A stretch of 64,000 bases of DNA from JAFGVL01 sp963663245 (GTDB taxonomy: Bacteria; Bacteroidota; Bacteroidia; Bacteroidales; Paludibacteraceae). The stretch spans positions 1,860,001 through 1,924,000 of the forward strand of contig OY760143.1 of the NCBI GenBank assembly GCA_963663245.1, in the 5' to 3' direction. Under the pieces are notes generated by a model. The model worked only from the letters and a program-made list of their open reading frames with translations. It was not told the DNA's origin and did no database searches. Shown in pieces: positions 53,813 through 61,331 of the stretch; positions within the stretch are counted from its first letter, which is position 1; each line of letters opens with the position of its first letter. A program made the position numbers and the translations under genes.

Positions 53813-55234
53813 ATGGGAAATCCAAAAGGTTTTATGACCATAAAGAAAAAAGAGGCTGGATACCGTCCGGCACATGAGCGCATCACTGATTTCAGTGAGG
53901 TAGAACAAACACTAAATTCTGACGACAGAAAATTACAAGCTGCTCGTTGTATGGATTGCGGTGTTCCCTTCTGCCACTGGGCTTGTCCTGTAAGTAATCG
54001 CATGCCAGAATGGCAAGATTTATTGTTTAAAGGAAGATGGAAAGATGCAATTGATTCATTACAATCAACAAATGACTTTCCTGAATTTACAGGTCGCATT
54101 TGCCCTGCTCCATGTGAACAAGCTTGTGTATTAAATTTAGATAAAGACAGCGTTACGATTCGTGAAAACGAAGCTGCAATTGTTGAATACGCTTTCGAGC
54201 ACGGATACATTAAAGCAGAAAAAATAACACGTAACGGTAAATCAGTTGCTGTTATTGGTGGAGGTCCTGCAGGTATGGCAGCTGCTAATCAACTAAACAA
54301 AAAAGGATACAAAGTAACCTTATTTGAAAAAGACAATGCTATAGGCGGTTTATTACGCTTCGGTATTCCTGACTTTAAATTGAACAAATCTATCATCGAT
54401 AGAAGACTTCAGGTTATGGGAGAAGAAGGTATTGAATTCAAAGTAAGCACTGAAGTTGGTAAAGACATCACTGGTGCTGAAATTATGAAACAATTTGATG
54501 CTGTATGTATTACTATTGGAGCACAACAAGCACGTGATTTACCAGTTGAAGGTCGTGATATCTCAGGTGTACATTTTGCAATGGACTTTTTAGGACAACA
54601 AAACCATATCAACAGAGGTGACGAAGTTGCTCCAGAAGAAATCATTTCTGCAAAAGGCAAAAATGTATTGGTTATTGGTGGTGGTGACACTGGCTCTGAC
54701 TGTGTTGGAACATCAATTAGACAACACGCTGCAAGTGTAACTCAAATTGAGATTTTACCTCAGCCTCCAGAGACTGACAACCCAGATACGCCATGGCCAT
54801 ACTGGCCAAATACGCTTCGTACTTCTAGCTCACACAAAGAAGGTTGTGAAAGAAGGTGGAGCTTGGCAACTAAAAAATTCATCGCTGATAAAAACGGTAA
54901 TCTTGAAGGAGTTGAAGTTGTTGAAGTTGTTTGGGGCAAAGATGATCAAGGTAAATTTACGATGAAAGAAGTAGGTAAACCAGAAATTATCAAAGCAGAA
55001 CTAGTTACTTTAGCAATGGGATTTGTTAGTCCTATTCACGAAGGATTATGTGATGAGCTTGGTTTAGATTACGATGCAAGAGGCAACGTTAAAATCGACC
55101 CTAGCACACAACAAGCTAGTGTTGCTAAAGTATTTGCTGCTGGTGATGCTGCAGTAGGTGCTAGTTTAGTAGTAAGAGCTATCGACTCTGGAAGAAAAGC
55201 TGCTCAACAAATAGATAATTATTTAAGTAAGTAA
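53813..55234 (+). CDS. gltD: Glutamate synthase small subunit
   Basis: 473 residues. It transfers electrons from NAD(P)H through FAD and two 4Fe-4S clusters to GltB. The N-terminal cluster cysteines are in CMDCGVPFCHWACPVSN and GRICPAPCEQAC. The FAD fold is VIGGGPAGMAAANQL, the NAD(P) fold VIGGGDTGSDCVGTS. The C-terminal FAAGDAAVGASLVVRAI is the FAD-contact motif. It lies 94 bases after gltB without a new promoter visible, so probably one operon, ended by a hairpin terminator. Confidence 0.97.
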   Translation: MGNPKGFMTIKKKEAGYRPAHERITDFSEVEQTLNSDDRKLQAARCMDCGVPFCHWACPVSNRMPEWQDLLFKGRWKDAIDSLQSTNDFPEFTGRICPAPCEQACVLNLDKDSVTIRENEAAIVEYAFEHGYIKAEKITRNGKSVAVIGGGPAGMAAANQLNKKGYKVTLFEKDNAIGGLLRFGIPDFKLNKSIIDRRLQVMGEEGIEFKVSTEVGKDITGAEIMKQFDAVCITIGAQQARDLPVEGRDISGVHFAMDFLGQQNHINRGDEVAPEEIISAKGKNVLVIGGGDTGSDCVGTSIRQHAASVTQIEILPQPPETDNPDTPWPYWPNTLRTSSSHKEGCERRWSLATKKFIADKNGNLEGVEVVEVVWGKDDQGKFTMKEVGKPEIIKAELVTLAMGFVSPIHEGLCDELGLDYDARGNVKIDPSTQQASVAKVFAAGDAAVGASLVVRAIDSGRKAAQQIDNYLSK

Positions 55235-55253
55235 TTGCTTTGTTCATAAATGA

Positions 55254-55286
55254 GAAAGGCTTGCTAAATTAGCAAGCCTTTTTTTA
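55254..55286 (+). terminator. Terminator after gltD
   Basis: AAAGGCTTGCTAA (55255-55267) and TTAGCAAGCCTTT (55269-55281) form a 13-bp stem with a single central base, followed by TTTTT. Confidence 0.85.
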
Positions 55287-55303
55287 TTTGTGAGAATATA
55301 AAA

Positions 55304-55684
55304 CTATATTCTAGTAAAAATAACAGTAAGTGTAGTAACCTGTTCTCCATTTAATTCAAGAGTTACACCTTCTGGAAAAATAAGAGACATTGTTAAAGTA
55401 GTACTAGTTATAGATATTATATCATACGACTCTGTTTGTGGATCACTATTAGGATTCGCTATTAAACTTAGCTTAGCACCATCTTTTACATACATTCCTG
55501 TTATAACATCCCCTTTAGGAGAGGTCGCTATAAAATTTTTATCTTCAGAAAAAGCTAATGAAGCACCTTCAGATGTTTGCCAAGTCCCTACTATAGGATC
55601 AGGATCGTTATCAGAACATGAAGTTAATATCAACGTAGAAGAGAACAGTAATAAGATAAATGGTAATAAAATAAACTTTTTCAC
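55304..55684 (-). CDS. Small lipocalin-like lipoprotein
   Basis: 126 residues. Lipobox LTSC (Cys at about 23) followed by SDNDPDP, an acidic stretch compatible with the surface-export signal of Bacteroidota lipoproteins. The remainder begins VGTWQTSEGASLAFSEDKNF, the usual opening of lipocalin-like small lipoproteins, with alternating strands after it. Function unknown. Convergent with gltD; probably monocistronic. Confidence 0.7.
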   Translation of the reverse strand: MKKFILLPFILLLFSSTLILTSCSDNDPDPIVGTWQTSEGASLAFSEDKNFIATSPKGDVITGMYVKDGAKLSLIANPNSDPQTESYDIISITSTTLTMSLIFPEGVTLELNGEQVTTLTVIFTRI

Positions 55685-55810
55685 AATTTCTTTTTTTTAA
55701 GGTTTACTTGATAACAAATAATTAATATTGTTTATCAAAACAAAAGCATAAATAAAACAATATGATATAATTTAACCATTTTTATATTAATTATGATTCG
55801 TTACAATTAA

Positions 55811-55838
55811 TAAAAAAAGAGCCAGCAATGCTAACTCT
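55811..55838 (-). terminator. Terminator of HAD-IIA operon (minus strand)
   Basis: GAGCCAGC (55819-55826) and GCTAACTC (55830-55837) pair through two G.U pairs only in the minus-strand RNA, followed by seven T (complement of 55812-55818). It is about 75 bases after the HAD gene stop. Confidence 0.6.
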
Positions 55839-55853
55839 CCTCTTATAAAATTT

Positions 55854-55902
55854 ACTTGTTAACTCATCGGATGACTTCAAGTCATCCGATGAGTTAACAA
55901 GT
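55854..55902. repeat. Perfect 49-base inverted repeat
   Basis: Two 24-base arms (55854-55877 and 55879-55902) are exact reverse complements with a single C between them. The left arm begins ACTTGTTAACTCATCGG. It lies between the HAD-IIA gene stop (55913) and its terminator. Very long for a terminator, and lacking a proper loop; it may be a regulatory hairpin or a remnant of a mobile repeat. Confidence 0.7.
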
Positions 55903-55912
55903 ATAAAAAAAT

Positions 55913-56758
55913 CTAAGTCAATACCGATTCACAGATATAATCAGGAACAATACCAGAAGCTGCTATATTTACATCTGCATTTTTAGGAGACACGTTTCCT
56001 GTAAGCACTAAACAAGTATCAATACCAAATTTATTCCCACCTAAGATATCTGTTTTTAATGTATCTCCTACCATTAATATATCTCGCTTGGTTACTTTGT
56101 TATCCTCTTTAACATAATTATATGCAAAAGTAAACATTTGAGAATCTGGCTTACCAAAACGCATGAATGTTTTCTTTACCATCCGCTCTAGCAATCTAGA
56201 CAAACCTCCAATAGCAATATTCACTTCATTCTTTCCTACAGGATAAGTATTATCAGAATTAGCAACTACAACTGGCATTGTCTTCATTCTTAATAAATTA
56301 ACTGCCTTAGACAAATCTGTTTCCCAAGTAAAACCTTCATCATCCAACAATACTAAAGCCTCAACATCATCGATATTCTCCAAATCTAAATCTTTAATAG
56401 ATATTGTTTTTAAACCTAATGTTTGTACATAATGTGCCGATTTCTCTGTCCCCAAATAAACAACAGTTCCTCCATTTATTTTATTGGCCATATAATCCAT
56501 TGCAATCATACCTGAAGAAATAATTTTATCTTCTGTAATCTCAGGAATTCCTTTTTCATTAAAACTTTCAGCTAATTGTTTTGGACTTCTTGAAGCGTCG
56601 TTAGTCAAGACATAATATGCAACACCATCATTATCTAACTCACTTAATACTTCACTAACACCTTCTAATACACCCTTATGATTTCTCAACACCCCATAAG
56701 AGTCAAAAAAAACAACCTTGTATTTACGTGCTACTTCTCTAAAATTTTGAATATCCAT
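55913..56758 (-). CDS. HAD-IIA family hydrolase-like protein
   Basis: 281 residues. Motif I is FFDSYGVLRNH rather than DxDG: the nucleophile Asp is there, but the second acidic residue is Tyr, as in some HAD-IIA subfamilies with DxWGV. VLTNDASRS (motif II) and the C-terminal ILMVGDTLKTDILGGNKFG (motif IV) are intact, so it may still be a phosphatase (NagD-like). It is the last gene in a three-gene operon after a glutaminase-like and an aminotransferase gene. Substrate unknown. Confidence 0.75.
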   Translation of the reverse strand: MDIQNFREVARKYKVVFFDSYGVLRNHKGVLEGVSEVLSELDNDGVAYYVLTNDASRSPKQLAESFNEKGIPEITEDKIISSGMIAMDYMANKINGGTVVYLGTEKSAHYVQTLGLKTISIKDLDLENIDDVEALVLLDDEGFTWETDLSKAVNLLRMKTMPVVVANSDNTYPVGKNEVNIAIGGLSRLLERMVKKTFMRFGKPDSQMFTFAYNYVKEDNKVTKRDILMVGDTLKTDILGGNKFGIDTCLVLTGNVSPKNADVNIAASGIVPDYICESVLT

Positions 56759-56768
56759 ATATTATTTT

Positions 56769-57479
56769 CTATTTAAGCGATTCTACAAAGGCATCAAACA
56801 CCTTATAATTTCCTTCATGCTCTGAAAGCATTCGTTCTGGATGGAATTGCAAACCTACTAAAAATTTCTTACTTGGACTGTAAATTGCCTCCACCAATCC
56901 GTCTTCAGCAGTTGCCATAGACTGTAAACCCTCTCCCAACTCCTTTATTCCCTGGTGATGATAAGAATTCACTTGCAAGGTTTCCGCTTTATACCAGTCG
57001 AACAAGGGTGTATTCTTCTTTATATGAATTAAATGTCTATGCGCATCGTAATTATCATAGTTTATATGACGTATGCTTTGTTGATACAACTCATGTACAT
57101 CTTTTACAATACTACCACCATGTAAGATATTTACTATTTGTAAGCCTCTACAAAAACCCAGTACTGATTTATTATTATCAATGGCATGCTGACAACAAGC
57201 TATCTCTATTTCATCTTTTATCATATCCAACTCCTCTAATTCTTTAGCAGGATAATCTGCACCATAAAGAGCAGGATTAACATCTCCACCCTCCATCATA
57301 ATTACGCCATCGTAATCGGCTAAATAGCCATCCAAAATATTCTTTGTTGCTTCAGCAATAGGAACAATAACAGGGATTACTCCTCTTTCTGCTAATAATT
57401 GCAAATAAACTTCTGACACCCAATCTATTAATTTATCTTTTCGGGTTTGTCTTCTAGACACGATGAGAACCTTTTTCAT
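56769..57479 (-). CDS. Class I glutamine amidotransferase-like (PuuD/peptidase C26) protein
   Basis: 236 residues. Catalytic triad positions visible: Cys in VLGFCRGLQIVNILHGG, His and Glu in VGLQFHPERMLSE. This is the gamma-glutamyl-GABA hydrolase subfamily (peptidase C26) by motif; the N-terminal VLIVSRRQTRKDKLIDW is typical of the fold. Its start overlaps the aminotransferase stop by four bases (ATGA), so the two are translated together. Substrate probably a gamma-glutamyl or amide compound. Confidence 0.8.
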   Translation of the reverse strand: MKKVLIVSRRQTRKDKLIDWVSEVYLQLLAERGVIPVIVPIAEATKNILDGYLADYDGVIMMEGGDVNPALYGADYPAKELEELDMIKDEIEIACCQHAIDNNKSVLGFCRGLQIVNILHGGSIVKDVHELYQQSIRHINYDNYDAHRHLIHIKKNTPLFDWYKAETLQVNSYHHQGIKELGEGLQSMATAEDGLVEAIYSPSKKFLVGLQFHPERMLSEHEGNYKVFDAFVESLK

Positions 57480-58510
57480 TTGGCAGCAATTTTTTTCAAG
57501 GCTTTTATCAAAATCTTATCCTTTTTACGTCCTTGTGATGCAACTCGTATATGGTAGTTATCCAATCCAACCTTATTACTACAATCGCGTACATAAGCAT
57601 GAAATTCTTCGAGCAATCGATGTTGTAATTCTGTAGCTGTAGCGCCACATTCACATTTTACCATCACAAAATTACTACCCGTTGGGTAAACTACAAATCC
57701 ATCTATCTTTTTTAATTCATTATATAAATACTGTACATCTTCTACTACACGCAAGCGCGCTTTATGATAAGCAGCATCTGTCTTATGTAATTGCGTTAAG
57801 AAATATTCGGCCAGGGTATTTACATTCCAAACAGGAACAAGCTCTTCCATTTTTGAAATGATTTTTTTATTAGAAGAACAACAATACCCCAAGCGTAAAC
57901 CAGGAACACCACAGTGCTTACTCATACTTCGAACTACTACTAGGTTTTTAAACTTATCAATATGTGGCAATAAACTAGGAATATCCTTACCAGCAAAATC
58001 AATAAATGATTCATCTACAATAATCATCTTAAGATGCTGCATTTTCTTTAAAAAAGCGAGCATTTCATCTAAACTCTGTATTTCACCCGTAGGATTCCCA
58101 GGGTTAATAATTAGCGCCGCTGTAATTTTTTTTTCATCTATCCATGCTGCATATTCATCTAAATTAAGACTGTAATTCTTGTCTGCAGGCAACTGATATA
58201 GTTTTGCTGTTTTGTCTTCCTGTAGTTTCTCTAGGTATTCGCTAAAAGTAGGAATAGGTATAGCAATATCATCAATCATATGAGTGTTGATAATTGTAAT
58301 CAATTCTGTAGCTCCATTGCCTATTATTAAAGTTGAAGGATCTACGTGCAACACCTCAGATAAGTGATGCTTTGATATCATTGGATTACTAGAAGGGTAG
58401 GATTTAATTAACACAGACAACTTTTCATGCAGTTTCTTTATCAGCTTTTTATCTGGATAGTACGGGTTGGCAATAAAGCAAAAGTCTACTACCTTGTTCA
58501 ACATATCCAT
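57476..58510 (-). CDS. PLP aminotransferase class I/II (HisC/CobD-like)
   Basis: 344 residues from the ATG at 58510 (MDMLNKVVDFCFIANPYYPD), about the usual length. The fold-type I signatures IINPGNPTGE and the PLP lysine in VVRSMSKHCGVPGLRLG are present. A longer frame to 58648 exists, but its first codon is TTG inside the glnA terminator, so the short start is preferred (GTG at 58594 is an alternative). It most resembles histidinol-phosphate/threonine-phosphate PLP enzymes. Co-transcribed with a glutaminase-like and HAD gene; the three may form a small unidentified pathway. Confidence 0.7.
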   Translation of the reverse strand: MDMLNKVVDFCFIANPYYPDKKLIKKLHEKLSVLIKSYPSSNPMISKHHLSEVLHVDPSTLIIGNGATELITIINTHMIDDIAIPIPTFSEYLEKLQEDKTAKLYQLPADKNYSLNLDEYAAWIDEKKITAALIINPGNPTGEIQSLDEMLAFLKKMQHLKMIIVDESFIDFAGKDIPSLLPHIDKFKNLVVVRSMSKHCGVPGLRLGYCCSSNKKIISKMEELVPVWNVNTLAEYFLTQLHKTDAAYHKARLRVVEDVQYLYNELKKIDGFVVYPTGSNFVMVKCECGATATELQHRLLEEFHAYVRDCSNKVGLDNYHIRVASQGRKKDKILIKALKKIAAK

Positions 58511-58647
58511 CCCCACAATATCTGCCAAAGATGGTGAATGTGAGGTATCATAAAATAGATGTCTATTAATCTGTATTTTCTTCTTTCTGGCCACTTTAGC
58601 TGCTGTATTAATTGAGCGTGAAGGTACAAAATGGAAACAAGATGGCA

Positions 58648-58682
58648 AAAAAAACCTCCAAGCAATAAGCTCAGAGGTTTTT
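58648..58682 (-). terminator. Terminator after glnA
   Basis: AAAAACCTC (starting near 58650) and GAGGTTTTT arms, with a loop of about 15 bases; on the minus strand the distal flank is a T-run (complement of 58647-58653). Confidence 0.7.
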
Positions 58683-58703
58683 AAATATTTAGATTACTGG
58701 TTC

Positions 58704-59726
58704 TTAGTTTTGACCAGACTCTTTTGTTGTTTTAACGATGATCGAACCAATTTGGTAAGGACATCCATTAGAAGCTGGGCGACGGTCTTCGATACGACCT
58801 TTCCAACCATCATCTACAGTTCCAACAGGGATACGTAAAGAAGCTCCACGGTCAGATACTCCATAAGAGAAATCGTGAATAGAAGCAGTTTCGTGTAAAC
58901 CTGTTAAACGTTGGTCGTTATTCGCTCCATAAACAGCAATATGCTCAGGGATATTTTTACCGAATTCTTCACAAATAGCATCAAATACTTTTTTGTCACC
59001 ACATGTTCTCATTAAACCGTTAGAGAAGTTAGCGTGCATTCCTGAACCATTCCAGTCAGCATATTTTCCTAGTGGTTTTGGCTCCCAATCTACATACACA
59101 CCATATTTTTCACAAGTTCTTTCTAGTAAGAAACGAGATACCCATATTTCATCACCAGCTAATTTAGCTCCTTTTGAAAAGATTTGGTATTCCCATTGTC
59201 CTGGTGCAACCTCACCATTGATACCTTCGATATTTAAACCTGCATCAATACAGATATCAAAATGCTCCTCAACGATTTCGCGACCAAAAATCTTTTTAGC
59301 ACCTACACCACAATAGTAAGGTCCTTGTGGAATTGTTGGGTGACCATTGTTAGGGAAACCTAAAGGAAGATTTGTTTCTGGATCACATAAGAAATATTCT
59401 TGCTCATAACCAAACCAAAAATCATCATCATCAGAATCGATAGTTGCACGGTGGTTAGTTGCGTGAGGAGTACCATCAGCATTCAACACTTCAGTCATTA
59501 CTAAAAATGCATCAATACGATCTGGATCTTTACAAATAAATACTGGCTTCAATAAACAGTCAGAAGCACCACCTTCAGCTTGTTGTGTTGATGAACCATC
59601 AAACGACCACATTGGACAGTCTTCTAATTTACCACTAAAGTTATCTACTAATCTAGTTTTTGCTCTTAATCCTTGCGTTGGCTCAGCACCATCAAGCCAA
59701 ATGTACTCTAATTTTGATCTGATCAT
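58704..59726 (-). CDS. glnA: Glutamine synthetase, type II (eukaryote-like)
   Basis: 340 residues, the size of GSII rather than the ~470 of bacterial GSI. ATP-dependent condensation of ammonia with glutamate. GSII motifs: YIWLDGAEPTQGLRAKTR, WSFDGSSTQQAEGGASDC, FGYEQEYFL and the metal/ammonia region GINGEVAPGQWEYQIF. There is no adenylylation-tyrosine region as in GSI. It follows the APH-like gene by about 250 bases. A near-consensus -7 box (minus-strand GATATTTG at 59796-59803) precedes it. Completes GS-GOGAT with gltBD a few kilobases away. Confidence 0.95.
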   Translation of the reverse strand: MIRSKLEYIWLDGAEPTQGLRAKTRLVDNFSGKLEDCPMWSFDGSSTQQAEGGASDCLLKPVFICKDPDRIDAFLVMTEVLNADGTPHATNHRATIDSDDDDFWFGYEQEYFLCDPETNLPLGFPNNGHPTIPQGPYYCGVGAKKIFGREIVEEHFDICIDAGLNIEGINGEVAPGQWEYQIFSKGAKLAGDEIWVSRFLLERTCEKYGVYVDWEPKPLGKYADWNGSGMHANFSNGLMRTCGDKKVFDAICEEFGKNIPEHIAVYGANNDQRLTGLHETASIHDFSYGVSDRGASLRIPVGTVDDGWKGRIEDRRPASNGCPYQIGSIIVKTTKESGQN

Positions 59727-59914
59727 AATTATTTATTAATTAGGTTGTTATATAAATATTTTTACTTTTCGTAATTGTTATTATTTTTCGAGATGCAAAT
59801 ATCCGAAATAAAACACAAATAGTCAAGAAAATACGAGTTTAAATCATATTTTGTTCATAAAATTAGTTAAAGCATATCCTTTTGTGTTATTTTGACAGTA
59901 AATCACTGGTATAT

Positions 59915-59927
59915 TGACTAGTAGTCA
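59915..59927. promoter_or_regulatory. 13-bp palindrome upstream of glnA
   Basis: TGACTA-G-TAGTCA is a perfect palindrome with one central base, 189 bases upstream of the glnA start and just after the APH-like gene's stop. Possible operator; nothing else supports a role. Confidence 0.25.
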
Positions 59928-59980
59928 CCTACTTTTACTTACATATTGTAAGCAAAAACAACAGTGTTTTGATTGCTCTG

Positions 59981-61030
59981 TTATATTCCCAAGCTATCCA
60001 AAATTGCTTGTGCATCAAATCCTTTATCGAGATTTGGCAAGTGCATTTCATAAGCTTCTAATTGCAGCTTTTTACAAATATCAGCCGTAAAAAAGAAGCG
60101 ACCGTTACTTACTACATAGTTAAGAATAAAGAAACGATAGGCTTCTTTCATAAATAACACCTCATTGCGCGTAAGTGGAAATGTTTTATGATATGCCTTG
60201 AGAAATTCAATAAAGCGAGGCTCATTTAATTGGGAGAAGGTATAAGAAAAGTCGGTTTTATCGCCAATATCGGAACAAACTCTACTAAAAGAATAGAAAT
60301 CTAAGATACGAGAACTCATGCGAAACCAATCATAGTCCCAACGAGAGAAGAAACTATTATTTTCGCGCACCGAAAAGTTTCCAATATTCCAATCTACAAA
60401 TACGGGAATTTTAGGCATCTCAGCATAACCCAAGGCTTTAGCATTATCTATAAAGAGATGACAGTGTTCTTTTACCAATTCCTGATATCCTATAAACTTT
60501 TGCTCAGCACTAGGTTTATCTAAACGACGTAATAACTGATGAATATCACTTATTAAACTTTTGGACGAGGGAGGCAAAACAGGAGTCATCTCATCACATT
60601 TCTTATGAAATTTTGCTAACTCCTTTCCTACTGCTTGCACCTGAGTATCATTTAAACGGCTAGGCAATAATTTATTCACACGCACAGCACGATAAAAAAC
60701 CATCCACACATCTAAGTAAGCATCCTCATGACGATACAAATACAAATGGTCTCCTTGCATTAAAGAACTTGAGATATAATGATCGTAAGGGCGCTCTAAG
60801 TTATTGGCCAGCACATTAATAATTTGGTGGTCTTCTTTAAAGTTTTCGAACTTACCAAAGTCTGAGACCTTAGCAAACACAAAACTTTTATCTTTAAACG
60901 TAATACGAAAAACTTTGTTGGTAGACACATTTACACTGAGGTCTTCTATCTTTTTAATGATACGCTTAGGGTTATAATTATACCAAGCCTTCTCAATAAT
61001 AGGAAGTAAGTCTACACTACGCTTTTTCAT
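59981..61030 (-). CDS. APH/choline-kinase-fold protein
   Basis: 349 residues. It has a two-lobed kinase-like pattern: an N-lobe with FVFAKVSDFGKFENFKED; a Brenner-type motif reduced to FVDWNIGNFSV (HxDxxxxN with Val in place of the His); and RWDYDWF in place of DFG, keeping the metal-binding Asp. APH-fold proteins phosphorylate small molecules such as choline, sugars or aminoglycosides; resistance is not implied here. It has its own promoter (minus strand, 61126-61133) and is co-oriented with glnA. Substrate unknown. Confidence 0.65.
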   Translation of the reverse strand: MKKRSVDLLPIIEKAWYNYNPKRIIKKIEDLSVNVSTNKVFRITFKDKSFVFAKVSDFGKFENFKEDHQIINVLANNLERPYDHYISSSLMQGDHLYLYRHEDAYLDVWMVFYRAVRVNKLLPSRLNDTQVQAVGKELAKFHKKCDEMTPVLPPSSKSLISDIHQLLRRLDKPSAEQKFIGYQELVKEHCHLFIDNAKALGYAEMPKIPVFVDWNIGNFSVRENNSFFSRWDYDWFRMSSRILDFYSFSRVCSDIGDKTDFSYTFSQLNEPRFIEFLKAYHKTFPLTRNEVLFMKEAYRFFILNYVVSNGRFFFTADICKKLQLEAYEMHLPNLDKGFDAQAILDSLGI

Positions 61031-61125
61031 ACTTATAGTTTATAATTCAAATGCTTTTCTTTCATTTTAACAGCCTACACACAAACTTACTTTCAAATGC
61101 TTAAAACGCCTGTAGTATTGCTTTT

Positions 61126-61133
61126 CAAATATA
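61126..61133 (-). promoter_or_regulatory. Promoter -7 box for APH-like gene
   Basis: The minus strand reads TATATTTG, a perfect TAnnTTTG, 96 bases before the start at 61030. Confidence 0.5.
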
Positions 61134-61203
61134 ATATTTTTTGGGAATATTAGAATGACATTCCAAAAAAAAATAACAAGATTGTTAAAAAGATACTTTA
61201 AGT

Positions 61204-61232
61204 TTTGTTTTCGTATTTTTTTGGTATTTTTG
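61204..61232 (+). promoter_or_regulatory. Promoter (-33 and -7) upstream of HEPN-like gene
   Basis: TTTG (61204-61207) and TATTTTTG (61225-61232) with 17-base spacing, about 100 bases before the ATG at 61332. The cassette-like hairpin lies between promoter and gene. Confidence 0.55.
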
Positions 61233-61254
61233 AAAAAAATATAAAAACATATTA

Positions 61255-61325
61255 GTTTGCTATACTATCCACCATAGGGATGTATAAGCAAGATTTGTGT
61301 TTTATATAAATTAGCTGGCAACAAT
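61255..61325 (+). repeat. Cassette-like element, left boundary (partial)
   Basis: TTGCTATAC (61257-61265) pairs with GTATAAGCAA (61282-61291) with one extrahelical A, and the segment ends in GCTGGCAACAATAA, the inverse of the TGTTGCCAAC that opens the next element. It is AT-richer than the complete elements and lacks their inner hairpins. Likely the start of the array. Confidence 0.35.
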
Positions 61326-61331
61326 AATAAA

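Larger units (their letters stand above)
61031..61331. other. Intergenic region with two divergent promoters and a cassette-like hairpin
   Basis: About 300 bases between the APH-like gene (minus) and the HEPN-like gene (plus). Minus-strand -7 box TATATTTG at 61126-61133 and plus-strand TTTG (61204-61207) N17 TATTTTTG (61225-61232). A hairpin similar to the elements further right is at 61257-61291, and TAGCTGGCAACAATAA at 61312-61327 resembles their outer ends. Confidence 0.5.

Noticed and set aside
59981..61030. Aminoglycoside-resistance gene
   Set aside because: The APH fold is broad, the Brenner-type motif is modified and the context is metabolic; resistance cannot be claimed.
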